From a bacterium (GTDB lineage Bacteria; Acidobacteriota; Polarisedimenticolia; Polarisedimenticolales; Polarisedimenticolaceae): DNA of 63,151 nt. The notes beneath the pieces are model-generated. The model saw nothing but the letters and a program-made list of their open reading frames with translations, was not told the origin of the DNA and searched no databases. The position numbers and the translations under genes are program-made. The DNA is taken from contig JAAELQ010000091.1 of NCBI GenBank assembly GCA_024226515.1, positions 1-63,151 on the forward strand. The letters run 5' to 3'. How positions within the stretch are numbered: position 1 is the stretch's first letter; each line of letters starts with the position of its first letter. Below, in pieces: positions 51,361-61,878 of this stretch.

Positions 51361-51894
51361 ATGCAAACAGGCTTTCGAACGGTGTTTTGCGTAACCGCCG
51401 CAGCTCTGCTGCTCTTCGCGGCGTCGGCCGCCGAGGCCCAGTCCCGCGTCGGTGTGTTCGACCCGCAGCGCGTGTCCGAGGAGACCGTCGGCGGCAAGCG
51501 GGCGCAACAGTCGCTGGAGTCGCTGCGCGACACCAAGCAGCAAGAGCTGACCGCCATGGAACAGCAGGTCACCGAGTTGCAGGGCCAGCTCGAGAGCCAG
51601 GGACTGTCGCTCTCGGCCTCGAAGCGGACCGAGCTGGAGATGGGCATCCAGCGCAAGGTGCTGGAACTCCAGACATCGAAAGAACTGGCGACCCGCGAGC
51701 TGCAGCTCGAGATCGCCGCAGCCGAGGCGGACTTCAACGAGAAGCTGAGCCTCGCCGTGCAGCAGTTCGGTCGTTCCGAGAGCTTCGCGGTGATCTTCGA
51801 CGCCAACACCGTGGCGTGGAGCGCGGCGTCGGTCGACGTGACGACGGCGATCATCGACCTGTTCGACAAGCTGCACCCTTCCGCGGGGGAGTAG
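51361..51894 (+). CDS. skp: OmpH/Skp-family periplasmic chaperone
   Basis: 177 aa. Signal peptide (VFCVTAAALLLFAASAAEAQ), then the Skp pattern SRVGVFDPQRVSEETVGGKRA, a long coiled coil (about 55-130) and a C-terminal VDVTTAIIDLFDK. Holds unfolded outer-membrane proteins on the way to BamA. AGGAG lies before the ATG. Sits between bamA and lpxD as usual. Confidence 0.9.
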   Translation: MQTGFRTVFCVTAAALLLFAASAAEAQSRVGVFDPQRVSEETVGGKRAQQSLESLRDTKQQELTAMEQQVTELQGQLESQGLSLSASKRTELEMGIQRKVLELQTSKELATRELQLEIAAAEADFNEKLSLAVQQFGRSESFAVIFDANTVAWSAASVDVTTAIIDLFDKLHPSAGE

Positions 51895-51912
51895 GCATCC
51901 GGATGTTGCAGA

Positions 51913-52974
51913 GTGGCCGCTAACTACTCACTGGACGAGCTGGCCGAGCGGCTGGGCGGACAGGTCGTCGGCGACGGCTCGATCCGCGTGGACGACGTGG
52001 CCACGCTGGACCAGGCCGGCGCCGAGCAGCTCAGCTTCCTGACCAACGCCAAGTACCGCGCCGCGGTCGAGGGGACACGGGCCGCCGCGATCCTCGTCGG
52101 CCCCGGCACGGAGCTGCCGGGCCGCACGTTGCTCGTTGCGTCCGAGCCGTACCTCGCGCTGGCGCGTCTGCTGGAGCTGTTTCATCCGCCGCCCGCGCGC
52201 CGTCCGGGGGTCTCGCCCGACGCCAGGGTCGCCGCCTCGGCCGTGCTGGGCGCCGATGTCGTGATCGGTCCGTTCGCGGTCGTCGAGGACGACGTCCGCC
52301 TCGGAGATCGCGCCACCGTCGGCGCCGGCTGCGTGATCGCCCGCGACTGCGAGCTGGGCGAGGACACGGAGCTGCGGCCCGGCGTCGTACTCTATCCGTC
52401 GACGCGCATCGGCTCGCGTTGCCTGATCCACTCGGGCGTGGTCCTCGGGGCCGACGGCTTCGGCTTCGCCACGGTGGACGGCGAGCATCACAAGGTGCCG
52501 CAGACCGGCAGCGTCGCGGTCGAGGACGAGGTCGAGATCGGCGCGAACTCCACGGTCGATCGCGGCGCGTTGGGGCAGACGCGGATCGGCCGTTGCAGTA
52601 AGATCGACAATCTCGTGATGATCGCCCACGGCGTGACGCTCGGCGACGGCTCGTTGCTGGCCGCGCAGAGCGGGATCGCGGGCAGCACGCGCGTCGGCAA
52701 GCGCGCGGTGTTCGCGGGACAGTCCGGCGCGGCGGGGCATCTCGAGATCGCCGACGGAACCGTGGTCGCGGCCAAGTCGGCGGTACTGCAGGATCAAGAG
52801 CAGGGGGCTTTTGTGGCCGGGATTCCGGCGATCGATCATCGCACGTGGAAGCGCGCGCAGGCGATCTCGCGTCGGCTGCCCGAGTTGTGGAGCGAGCTGC
52901 GCGAGACCAAGGCCAGGCTGGACCGGCTCGAGCGGATGGTCGCAAACGAGGACGCGGGGGAGGACGCCGAATGA
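51913..52974 (+). CDS. lpxD: UDP-3-O-(3-hydroxyacyl)glucosamine N-acyltransferase
   Basis: 353 aa. The N-terminal uridine-binding domain (YSLDELAERLGGQVVGDGS) precedes a left-handed beta-helix of hexapeptide repeats. The catalytic His is in MIAHGVTLGDGSLLAAQSGIAG, and a helical C terminus follows. Adds the second acyl chain in lipid A synthesis. GTG start; stop overlaps the fabZ ATG. Confidence 0.95.
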   Translation: MAANYSLDELAERLGGQVVGDGSIRVDDVATLDQAGAEQLSFLTNAKYRAAVEGTRAAAILVGPGTELPGRTLLVASEPYLALARLLELFHPPPARRPGVSPDARVAASAVLGADVVIGPFAVVEDDVRLGDRATVGAGCVIARDCELGEDTELRPGVVLYPSTRIGSRCLIHSGVVLGADGFGFATVDGEHHKVPQTGSVAVEDEVEIGANSTVDRGALGQTRIGRCSKIDNLVMIAHGVTLGDGSLLAAQSGIAGSTRVGKRAVFAGQSGAAGHLEIADGTVVAAKSAVLQDQEQGAFVAGIPAIDHRTWKRAQAISRRLPELWSELRETKARLDRLERMVANEDAGEDAE

Positions 52975-53405
52975 ACATCGCGGGGATCATGGAGAGCATC
53001 CCGCACCGCTATCCGTTCCTGTTGCTGGACCGGGTCGAAGAGATGGAGGCGGGCCGGCGAATCGTTGCGCTGAAGAACGTCACCATCAACGAACCGTTCT
53101 TCGTCGGGCACTTTCCCGGCGCTCCGATCATGCCCGGGGTCCTGATCGTCGAGGCGATGGCGCAGGCCGGGGCCGTCCTGCTGCTGCACGACATGCCGGA
53201 CCGCCACTCCAAGCTGGTCTACTTCACCGGGATCGACAAGGCCCGCTTCCGCCGCACGGTGTTGCCCGGCGACCAGGTGCGAATGACGCTCGAGGTCGTC
53301 AAGCGGCGCGCGCGAACCTGCAAGATGAAGGGCATCGCCGAGGTGGACGGCAAGCTCGCGGCGCAGGCCGAGATCCTCTCGGCCCTCGTCGATCGGGACG
53401 CCTGA
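52971..53405 (+). CDS. fabZ: 3-hydroxyacyl-ACP dehydratase FabZ
   Basis: 144 aa hot-dog-fold dehydratase of fatty-acid elongation. IPHRYPFLLLDRV at the N terminus; catalytic His in GHFPGAPIMPGVLIVEAMAQ with the catalytic Glu in VEAMAQ. It competes with LpxA and LpxD for 3-hydroxyacyl-ACP, which explains its place between them. ATGA overlap with lpxD. Confidence 0.96.
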   Translation: MNIAGIMESIPHRYPFLLLDRVEEMEAGRRIVALKNVTINEPFFVGHFPGAPIMPGVLIVEAMAQAGAVLLLHDMPDRHSKLVYFTGIDKARFRRTVLPGDQVRMTLEVVKRRARTCKMKGIAEVDGKLAAQAEILSALVDRDA

Positions 53406-53406
53406 G

Positions 53407-54192
53407 GTGGCGCAGCCGGCCGGAATCGACCCGCGGGCGGTCGTGCACGACGGATGCACGCTGGGGGCCGACGTCTACGTCGGACCGTTCTGCGTGCTCG
53501 GGCCGGACGCGGTGATCGGCGATCGTTGCCGGCTGATCTCGCACGTGGTCGTCGAGGGGCACACCGAGCTGGGCGCGGAGACCGTCGTCTCGCCGATGGC
53601 GTCGATCGGCGGGGCGCCGCAGGACCTGAAGTACTCCGGCGAGCCGACGCGCCTCGTCCTGGGCCGGGGCAACCGGATCCACGAGTTCGTCACGCTGAAC
53701 CGCGGCACCGAGGGCGGCGGCGGCGTGACGCAGATCGGCGACGGGAACCTGTTCATGGCCTACTCGCATGTCGCTCACGACTGCCTCGTCGGCAGCAACA
53801 CGATCTTCGCCAACGCGGCCACGCTGGCAGGTCACGTCGAGGTGGGCAGCCACGCGACGATCGGGGCCTACAGCGGCGTGCACCAGTTCTGCCGCGTTGC
53901 CGACCACGCGTTCATCGGCGGTTACTCGGTCGTGACCAAGGACGCGCTGCCCTGGGTGTTGACCGTGGGCAACCGGGCCGAGAGCCACGGACTGAACCTC
54001 GTCGGTTTGCGGCGCAAGGGCCACCCGGCCGCAACGATCGACGCACTGAAGACGTGCTACAAGCTGCTGTTCCGTTCGAAGCTGACGTTGAAAGAGGGAA
54101 TCGCTCGCGTCGAGGCCGAGGTGGAGAGTAACGATCAGGTGCGTTACTTCCTCGACTTCGTGCGTGGCAGCGAGCGCGGCGTTTGCCGCTGA
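53407..54192 (+). CDS. lpxA: Acyl-ACP-UDP-N-acetylglucosamine O-acyltransferase
   Basis: 261 aa hexapeptide-repeat enzyme for the first step of lipid A synthesis. DPRAVVHDGCTLGADVYVGPF, GAPQDLKYSGEPTRL, IHEFVTLNRGT, and the catalytic His in YSHVAHDCLVGSN. C-terminal helices are present. GTG start directly after fabZ. A GnnA-like gene follows, so the acceptor may be the 3-amino sugar instead of UDP-GlcNAc (inference). Confidence 0.95.
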   Translation: MAQPAGIDPRAVVHDGCTLGADVYVGPFCVLGPDAVIGDRCRLISHVVVEGHTELGAETVVSPMASIGGAPQDLKYSGEPTRLVLGRGNRIHEFVTLNRGTEGGGGVTQIGDGNLFMAYSHVAHDCLVGSNTIFANAATLAGHVEVGSHATIGAYSGVHQFCRVADHAFIGGYSVVTKDALPWVLTVGNRAESHGLNLVGLRRKGHPAATIDALKTCYKLLFRSKLTLKEGIARVEAEVESNDQVRYFLDFVRGSERGVCR

Positions 54193-54199
54193 GGTGCGG

Positions 54200-55162
54200 A
54201 TGAGCGAGGGGGCAAGACCGATCGACGTCGGTGTGGTGGGCGTCGGCCATCTCGGCCGGCATCACGCCCGGCTGTATGCCGATCTTCCGGGCGCCCGGCT
54301 GGTGGGTGTCGTGGACCGCGACGCCGAACGGCGCGGGGCGATCGCAGCCGAGTACGGTTGCGAGGCGTTCGCCGACCCCGGAGAGCTCGTCGGCCGCGTG
54401 CAGGCCGCCAGCGTCGCGGTTCCGACCGAGGCGCACGCCGACGTTGCCACGCAGCTGCTCGAGGCGGGCATCGACGTGCTGGTGGAGAAGCCGCTGACGC
54501 GGACGCTGGAGGAGGCGGACCGCATCCTGGCCGCCGCCAAGCGCGCCGGCCGCCGCGTGATGGTCGGCCACACCGAGCGCTTCAACCCGGCGGTGATGGC
54601 GCTGTCCGGCGCGGTGGACCGACCGCGCTTCTTCGAGATTCATCGGCTGGCCGCGTTCAGCGCGCGCAGCACGGACATCGACGTCGTGCTCGACCTGATG
54701 ATCCACGATCTCGACCTGCTGCTGGAGCTGGACGGAACCGAGGTCGCATCGGTCGACGCCGTGGGAGTTTCGGCGTTGACGGACAAGGTCGACATCGCCA
54801 ACGCGCGGGTGCGGATGAAGTCGGGTTGCGTGGCCAACCTCACCGCCAGTCGTATCTCGGCGGAGCCCGTGCGTCGGGTGCGCGTGTTCCAGCCCACGAC
54901 GTACATCTCGTGCGACACGGGCTCGCGCGAGGTCGAGCGCTACCAGCTGGTCCTCGGCGACGGAGGCGCTCCGTCGATCCGCCACGACAAGCTCCCGGTC
55001 GACGACGGCGAGCCGCTGCGCCTGGAGCTGTCGGCGTTTCTCGATGCGCTCGCCGGCCGGGCGGCGATGACGATCGACGGCGCCAAGGGCCGCAAGGCCC
55101 TCGAGCTGGCGCATCGCGTGCGCGAATCGATCGAGGCCGCGGCGCAGGCCCCCGCGGAGTGA
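54200..55162 (+). CDS. Gfo/Idh/MocA-family oxidoreductase, GnnA-like
   Basis: 320 aa. N-terminal Rossmann fold VGVVGVGHLGRHHARLYADL, then VLVEKPLTRTLEEADRIL (EKP catalytic-site Lys), VGHTERFNPAV and LMIHDLDLLLEL. Placement right after lpxA and general form match GnnA, which with the aminotransferase GnnB makes UDP-GlcNAc3N for amide-linked lipid A. No gnnB follows, so the assignment is tentative. The ATG at 54200 is chosen over 54164, which lies inside lpxA. Overlaps the next gene by 4 bases. Confidence 0.8.
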   Translation: MSEGARPIDVGVVGVGHLGRHHARLYADLPGARLVGVVDRDAERRGAIAAEYGCEAFADPGELVGRVQAASVAVPTEAHADVATQLLEAGIDVLVEKPLTRTLEEADRILAAAKRAGRRVMVGHTERFNPAVMALSGAVDRPRFFEIHRLAAFSARSTDIDVVLDLMIHDLDLLLELDGTEVASVDAVGVSALTDKVDIANARVRMKSGCVANLTASRISAEPVRRVRVFQPTTYISCDTGSREVERYQLVLGDGGAPSIRHDKLPVDDGEPLRLELSAFLDALAGRAAMTIDGAKGRKALELAHRVRESIEAAAQAPAE

Positions 55163-56250
55163 CTGCCGGCCTCGATCCGATTCGAGATATTCTGGCGCAA
55201 GGCCTGGAGGGCGGGCGCTTCCCAGGCGCCTGCTGGTGGGTCGAGGTGGAAGGGCGGGACCCGCTCTGCGGGGTGCTGGGCAGCGCCGAGGTCGAGCCGG
55301 GCAACCGCGAGTTGCAGCTCGACACGCCATTCGACCTCGCCTCGCTGACCAAGCCGCTCTCGACGGCGCTGCTGCTCGTCCTGCTCGAGCAGCGGGGCAA
55401 GCTGGCGCTCGACGCGCGACTCGATTCCGTGCTCGCGCGCTTTCGTGGAACGCCCTACGCCAACGTGACGCTGCTGGACCTCGCGACCCACCGGTCGGGA
55501 CTGCCCGCCTGGTCTCCGCTGTACGTCGAGGCTACCGATCTCGACGGTTACCTCGACGCCATCGCGGGCTCCGTCCCGGACGTGTCGCGCGGAGAGACGC
55601 GCTACTCCGACCTGGGCTACATCGTTCTCGGTGCGGTGCTGGAACGCGTCGCGGGGCGCGCGTTGCCGCAGCTGTTCGACGCCCTGATCGCGCGACCGCT
55701 AGGGCTGGCGCGCGCCGCCTTCGCCGTCGACGGCAGCCGTGCGGGCGACGCGGCATCCACCGAGTGCGGCAACCTGTTCGAGCGCATGCTTGCCGGCGAC
55801 GCGGGCCAGGGGCATGCGTGGCGCGAGGAGATTCCGGCCGGAGAGGTGCACGACGCGAACGCGCACACGCTGGGCGGCGCGGCGGGGCACGCCGGCCTGT
55901 TCGGTACGTGCGAGGACGTCGCCTCTATCGCGCGCGAGATCCTGTGCGGCGAGACGCTGGGCCTCGCGGGGCGGCAGCGCGAGCGGCTGCTGCGACTGGC
56001 GCCGGACAGCAAGGACCGCACGGTGGGTTTCGTCGCGGCGTCCGCGTCGAAGGCGGCGCGGGGCGTCTTGCCCGACGACGCACCGGGACACGTCGGCTTC
56101 ACCGGCACTTCGCTGTGGCTCGACCCCGCCGCGTCCGGTTTCTACGTCCTGTTGACCAACCGCGTGCACCCCTACGTCGAAACCTCCGACTTTCAGGAGA
56201 TCCGGCGCGAGTTCCACCGCGCCGCGCTGGCGGCGATCGCCGGGGCGTGA
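55159..56250 (+). CDS. Beta-lactamase-fold serine hydrolase (class C/esterase type)
   Basis: 363 aa. The SxxK motif is SLTK (62-65), YxN is replaced by YSD (in TRYSDLGYIVLG), and a late GHVGFTGTSLWLDP carries the HxG-like third motif. No signal peptide is visible, so it may be cytoplasmic. Relatives act as esterases, carboxypeptidases or amide hydrolases; a penicillinase role is not implied. GTG start overlaps the GnnA-like gene. Confidence 0.85.
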   Translation: MTAGLDPIRDILAQGLEGGRFPGACWWVEVEGRDPLCGVLGSAEVEPGNRELQLDTPFDLASLTKPLSTALLLVLLEQRGKLALDARLDSVLARFRGTPYANVTLLDLATHRSGLPAWSPLYVEATDLDGYLDAIAGSVPDVSRGETRYSDLGYIVLGAVLERVAGRALPQLFDALIARPLGLARAAFAVDGSRAGDAASTECGNLFERMLAGDAGQGHAWREEIPAGEVHDANAHTLGGAAGHAGLFGTCEDVASIAREILCGETLGLAGRQRERLLRLAPDSKDRTVGFVAASASKAARGVLPDDAPGHVGFTGTSLWLDPAASGFYVLLTNRVHPYVETSDFQEIRREFHRAALAAIAGA

Positions 56251-56284
56251 GCGCGGGGGCGGGGCCCCGGATACAATCGAAAGC

Positions 56285-57283
56285 GTGCCGCAAGCCCGTC
56301 AAAACGACGACCACGGCGTCGTGGTCCTGGTCATCGCCGCCGTCGTCTCGGCGCTGTTCCACGCGCTGCTGATCCTGCTCGTGTGGCTTTTCGGCCTGCT
56401 GCCGTCCGCGGCGGGGCCGACCGAGATCCCCGAGCAGACGATCAAGTTCTCGTTCGCCGAGCCGTCCGAGATCGACCAGCCCGCCGACACCGGGGGCGCC
56501 GTGACGCCGCCTCCACTACCGGAGCCATTGCCGCCGAGCGAGCCCGCACCCGAGGTGCCGTCTCCGGTCGAGGAGCCCCCGCTGGAGCCTGTCGCCCCTC
56601 CGGAGTCGGCCGAGGACTCGACCAGGCAGGAGGCGGACGACGACGCCGACACCGAGGTGGCGGAGTTCCCCGTGGACGACGCGCGGCCCGTCGACCCGCG
56701 GCCGACGCGGCGCGAGCCCGCCAGCAAGCCGATCGACATCGACCGCGCGATCCGCGACTTCGGCCGCGCGCTCGACCGCGCGCGCGCGGCGGCGCCGCCG
56801 CAGCCGCCACGACCCGAGAGCGAGCCGCGCAACACGTTCGCGCCCGATCCCGCGGCCATACCCGGTTCCGGATTCGGCGTGGGCAACCTGCGCTTCGAGA
56901 GTTCCGACTACGATTGGAGCGACTACGCACGGCAGATCTACATGGCCATCTGGCGTGCCTGGCACAACCGCTTGTACGAGTCCGCCGACGACTTCGAGAA
57001 GTGGGCCTACCAGACCAACGAATGGATGCTCGATCACAGCACCTCCGTGCGCTTCGTCATCGAGGGCTCCGGCGAGGTCACCGAGATCTCGATCGAGCTC
57101 ATCTCCGGCTGCCCGCCACTCGACGCCTCCGCGGCCGACGCCCTCGACGAGGTTATCCTCCCACCGCTCCCACCCGACTTCCCACGCAACCGCGAGGTCG
57201 TCCACGCCCGCTTCGTCGCCGTGGGCGAGCTCCTCGCTCTTCGTCCCACCGTCACTCGCCTCAAACGCCTCGGGTACTTCTAG
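56285..57283 (+). CDS. TonB-like energy transducer
   Basis: 332 aa. One N-terminal membrane segment (VVLVIAAVVSALFHALLILLVW) and a long Pro/Glu/Asp-rich periplasmic spacer (about 45-190) are followed by a TonB-type C-terminal domain. In that domain, YARQIYMAIWRAWHNRL, RFVIEGSGEVTEISIE and ASAADALDEVILPPLP are visible. It should pass proton-motive force from ExbB/ExbD (60032-61118, two genes downstream) to outer-membrane receptors, or act as a TolA-like link. GTG start. Confidence 0.78.
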   Translation: MPQARQNDDHGVVVLVIAAVVSALFHALLILLVWLFGLLPSAAGPTEIPEQTIKFSFAEPSEIDQPADTGGAVTPPPLPEPLPPSEPAPEVPSPVEEPPLEPVAPPESAEDSTRQEADDDADTEVAEFPVDDARPVDPRPTRREPASKPIDIDRAIRDFGRALDRARAAAPPQPPRPESEPRNTFAPDPAAIPGSGFGVGNLRFESSDYDWSDYARQIYMAIWRAWHNRLYESADDFEKWAYQTNEWMLDHSTSVRFVIEGSGEVTEISIELISGCPPLDASAADALDEVILPPLPPDFPRNREVVHARFVAVGELLALRPTVTRLKRLGYF

Positions 57284-57428
57284 CTCGACGGTCTCTCGTC
57301 GTGTCTTCGTGGCCGGGCTTGGCGCCTCGGGGCACGGTGGGCTCCGGAAACAACCCGGACCGGGCCCACGACCTCGAAACAGGGGAATTCGTGCAGGCGA
57401 AACGGCGTCCTGATAGCATTGGAAAGTA

Positions 57429-58649
57429 ATGAAACCAGAAGACTTGATTCACGATTGGAACCGGCCCGGGAATGCGGATCCCCCGCGGATGCAGGGCCGG
57501 TTGATGGTCGACGACGAGACGCTGCGCGACGGGTTGCAGTCGCCGTCGGTGATCGATCCGTCGATCGAGGAGAAGGTGCGCATCCTGCACCTGATGGACG
57601 CGCTGGGCATCGACACGGCCAACGTGGGGCTGCCCGGGGCGGGGCCGCGCGCGGTCGAGCACGTGAGCGCGCTGTGTAGCGAGATCGTCTCGGCCAAGCT
57701 GAAGATCCGACCCAACTGTGCCGCGCGCACGGTGATCAAGGACATCGAGCCGATCGTCGAGATCTCACAGAAGACGGGGATCCCCGTGGAGGCCTGCCTG
57801 TTCATCGGCTCGTCTCCGATCCGGCAGTACGCGGAGGGCTGGGACGAGGAGTTCCTGATCAAACAGTCCGCGGAGGCCATCAAGTACGCGGTCGATCACG
57901 GGCTGCCGGTGATGTTCGTCACCGAGGACACGTCGCGGGCGCGGCCCGAGACGCTGCGGCGGCTGTACGGCGAGGCGGTGCAGCAGGGCGCCAGCCGCGT
58001 TTGCATCACCGACACGGTGGGCCACGCGACGCCCGACGGCGTGACGCGCGTCGTGCGCTACATCGCGCAGGTCGTCGGCGAGGCGGGCGGCGACCACATC
58101 GGCATCGACTGGCACGGGCACCGCGACCGCGGGATGGGGCTGGCCAACTCGATCTCGGCCTTCCTGGCCGGAGCGACCCGCGTACACGGCTGCGGCCTTG
58201 GAATCGGCGAGCGCTGCGGGAACACAGAGATCGACCTGTTGCTGGTCAACATGAAGCTGCTGGGCTGGATCCGGCGCGACCTGTCGCGCCTGGGCGAGTA
58301 CTGCGAGATGGTGTCGAAGGCTACCGGCGTCCCGATCCCGAGCAACTACCCGGTGGTCGGCGGTGACGCGTTCGAGACGGCCACGGGCGTCCACGCGGCG
58401 GCGGTGATCAAGGCCTACCGCAAGGGTGACGACTGGTTGGCGGACCGGATTTACTCCGGCGTCGCTGCCGGAGACTACGGTCTGAAGCAGCGCATTCGCA
58501 TCGGGCCGATGAGCGGTCGCTCCAACGTCGTCTTCTGGCTCGAACAGCAGGAGATCGAGGCGACGACCGAGCGCGTCGACCGGATCTTCGATGCGGCGAA
58601 GAAGTCGGACCGTCTGCTCGAGGACGGCGAGATTCGCTCTCTGTTGTGA
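57429..58649 (+). CDS. 2-Isopropylmalate synthase/homocitrate synthase-family enzyme
   Basis: 406 aa DRE-TIM metallolyase. DDETLRDGLQSP carries the catalytic Arg-Asp, TVGHATPDGVTRVV, HGHRDRGMGLANSISAFLAGA (metal-binding HxH) and GLGIGERCGNTEIDLLL. It lacks the C-terminal LeuA allosteric domain, so feedback by leucine is not expected. Could be LeuA2-type isopropylmalate synthase, homocitrate synthase or citramalate synthase; not resolvable here. No other leu genes adjoin. The 145-base gap upstream holds only a GGAAAG ribosome site. Confidence 0.85.
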   Translation: MKPEDLIHDWNRPGNADPPRMQGRLMVDDETLRDGLQSPSVIDPSIEEKVRILHLMDALGIDTANVGLPGAGPRAVEHVSALCSEIVSAKLKIRPNCAARTVIKDIEPIVEISQKTGIPVEACLFIGSSPIRQYAEGWDEEFLIKQSAEAIKYAVDHGLPVMFVTEDTSRARPETLRRLYGEAVQQGASRVCITDTVGHATPDGVTRVVRYIAQVVGEAGGDHIGIDWHGHRDRGMGLANSISAFLAGATRVHGCGLGIGERCGNTEIDLLLVNMKLLGWIRRDLSRLGEYCEMVSKATGVPIPSNYPVVGGDAFETATGVHAAAVIKAYRKGDDWLADRIYSGVAAGDYGLKQRIRIGPMSGRSNVVFWLEQQEIEATTERVDRIFDAAKKSDRLLEDGEIRSLL

Positions 58650-58653
58650 AGCC

Positions 58654-58681
58654 GTGACGGCTGCCGCCCGTCTGCTATAGT
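58654..58681 (+). promoter_or_regulatory. Promoter placing the start at or next to the helicase ATG
   Basis: GTGACG (58654-58659), a 16-base spacer and TATAGT (58676-58681). The expected transcription start, about seven bases on, falls at 58688, the A of the helicase ATG. There is no Shine-Dalgarno sequence, so the mRNA may be leaderless. Confidence 0.5.
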
Positions 58682-58687
58682 CCACGC

Positions 58688-59965
<1,278 letters not shown>

Positions 59966-60031
59966 TCCCCGCTCGCGGTGCGCAAGATCTGCGTTCCGTG
60001 GCGTTTGCCAACCCCTCGGGGCCCCATTACC

Positions 60032-60709
60032 ATGGCAGCCATGTCGCTGATTGACGTGTTCAAAGCCGGCGGCCCGTTGATGTGGCCGCTCGCCGCCTGT
60101 TCGCTGATCGCCGTGACGATCATCGTCGAGCGCGGGATCAATCTCCGTTCGTCGCGCATCCTCAACCCGGTTATCGTCGAGCGCGTCGTCGGGCTCGTCG
60201 AGGGTGGGCGCGTCGATCGTGCGATCGAGATCTGCCGCGAGAGCCCGGGCATCTTCTCCAACATCGTCCTCGCCGGACTCGAGATCGTCGGTAAGGGGGA
60301 GTCGTCGGCCAAGGAGGCGGTCGAGGATGCAGGTCGACACGAGAGCGTGCGCGTCGGCCGTTACGTCGGCGCGCTCGGCACGGTGGCGGCCGTCGCTCCG
60401 CTGATCGGCCTGCTGGGCACCGTGACCGGCATGATCGAGGTGTTCCAGACCATTTCCGAGTCGGGCGCGGGACAGGCCGCAGAGCTGGCGGACGGCATCT
60501 ACCAGGCGCTGATCACGACCGCGACCGGATTGCTGGTCGCCATTCCGACGCTGGTCGCCCACAATTTCTTTCGCGGCAAGGCCGACCTGATCGTCACCGA
60601 TCTCGAGCGGGAGTCGCTGCGGGCCCTGCGCGGCCTGTTCCGGGCCCCGGCAGTGGCGGCGTCGCCCGAAGGTGTGCCGGCGCCCACCGCCGCAGTCGCC
60701 CGCGAGTAG
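60032..60709 (+). CDS. exbB: MotA/TolQ/ExbB proton channel family protein
   Basis: 225 aa with three membrane segments: LMWPLAACSLIAVTIIVERG, VGALGTVAAVAPLIGLLGTVTGMI and YQALITTATGLLVAIPTLVAHN. The GLLGTVTGM motif is conserved. Start at ATG 60032 or 60041. Forms a proton-driven stator with the ExbD-like protein that follows. With the TonB-like gene at 56285 it suggests a Ton system; a Tol role is possible. Confidence 0.9.
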   Translation: MAAMSLIDVFKAGGPLMWPLAACSLIAVTIIVERGINLRSSRILNPVIVERVVGLVEGGRVDRAIEICRESPGIFSNIVLAGLEIVGKGESSAKEAVEDAGRHESVRVGRYVGALGTVAAVAPLIGLLGTVTGMIEVFQTISESGAGQAAELADGIYQALITTATGLLVAIPTLVAHNFFRGKADLIVTDLERESLRALRGLFRAPAVAASPEGVPAPTAAVARE

Positions 60710-60713
60710 CTCC

Positions 60714-61118
60714 GTGCAGTTTCGCAAGAACCCGAAACCGGAGGTGGTGATCAACATCGCCCCGCTGGTCGACGTGGTGTTCCTGCTGGTGATCTTCTTC
60801 GCGGTGACGACGTCGTTCATCGATCCGGCCGGCCTCAAATTGGAGCTGCCCGAGTCGACGTCGACCGCGACACGCGAGACGCGAGACCTGACGGTGCTGA
60901 TGGCCGCGGACGGGACGCTGTCGTTCGACGGGCAGAGCGTTTCGCACGACGAACTGGGCTCGCGGCTCAGTGAGGCCCTCGAGACGGCCGATAACAAGGT
61001 CGTCGTGCTGCGCGCCGACACCACCGCGGCACACGGCGACGTCGTGCGCGTGATGGACGTCGTGCGCGAGGCCGGCGCCGAGGGACTGACCGTGGCCGCG
61101 CAGAACGCGCGCGACTGA
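60714..61118 (+). CDS. exbD: ExbD/TolR family biopolymer transport protein
   Basis: 134 aa. Single membrane segment with the conserved Asp (NIAPLVDVVFLLVIFFAVT), followed by a periplasmic domain (LKLELPESTS, VVVLRADTTAAHGDVVRVMD). GTG start at 60714 right after exbB; upstream in-frame codons lie inside exbB. Partner of the ExbB-like protein. Confidence 0.92.
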   Translation: MQFRKNPKPEVVINIAPLVDVVFLLVIFFAVTTSFIDPAGLKLELPESTSTATRETRDLTVLMAADGTLSFDGQSVSHDELGSRLSEALETADNKVVVLRADTTAAHGDVVRVMDVVREAGAEGLTVAAQNARD

Positions 61119-61136
61119 GCCCGCGAGTCTCCGCTC

Positions 61137-61712
61137 ATGGGTACCGTGCGCATCATCGCCGGGACGCTCCGCGGACGCCGGCTGCAGGTCGCGCGCGGCG
61201 ACGCCGTGCGGCCGACCTCCGATCGCGTTCGCGAGGCGCTGTTCAGCACGATCTCCTCCCGGCTCCGTGGGGCGTCCGTGCTGGATGCGTATGCGGGGAC
61301 CGGAGTCCTGGGTTTCGAGGCTCTCAGCCGAGGTGCGGAGTCCGTTGCGTTCGCCGAGATCTCGCGCGGCGGCGCCCGTGGGCTGCGCGACGCGGCCGAG
61401 CGCTTCGGCGTGAGCGACCGCTGCCGGGTCGTCGAGGGCGCGGTCCTCGAACTGCTGCGTGGAGGGCGCCTGGGTGGGCCGTTCGACGTGATCCTGGCCG
61501 ACCCGCCTTACGACCTGGGGCAGCAGGCCGAACTCGTGCGCCGGGCCGCTACGGAAAGAGGTCTGGCCCCGTCGGGAATCCTGGTTCTGGAGCGGGCGGC
61601 CCGCGACGCTCCTGTTGCGCTCGACGACACGGGGCTGGTCCTGGTCCGGTCGCGTGCCTACGGCAACACGCGAATCGACCTGTTTGAACGGGGCAGCGGC
61701 CCGGCCGGTTGA
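61137..61712 (+). CDS. rsmD: 16S rRNA (guanine-966-N2)-methyltransferase
   Basis: 191 aa SAM-dependent methylase. RIIAGTLRGRRLQ at the N terminus, RPTSDRVREALFS, LDAYAGTGVLGFEALSRGA (SAM binding) and the catalytic DPPY (about 122-125). In E. coli the RsmD target is G966. coaD often follows rsmD, but here a LysM protein does. Confidence 0.95.
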   Translation: MGTVRIIAGTLRGRRLQVARGDAVRPTSDRVREALFSTISSRLRGASVLDAYAGTGVLGFEALSRGAESVAFAEISRGGARGLRDAAERFGVSDRCRVVEGAVLELLRGGRLGGPFDVILADPPYDLGQQAELVRRAATERGLAPSGILVLERAARDAPVALDDTGLVLVRSRAYGNTRIDLFERGSGPAG

Positions 61713-61878
61713 ATTCCCCGGGTCAGGAAATATATTTGGCCGCGGTGCGGTCTCGCCCGTCGGTGGGACCGTGATAGTGGGATCCGTCGAGTGCGTCGGT
61801 CGTGGAAGTCCCCTTGACTGATCGGTTTCGGTCCTGGAAGATGAACTGCGGTATTTTTCGGCGCCCGAGGAGAGGTTG

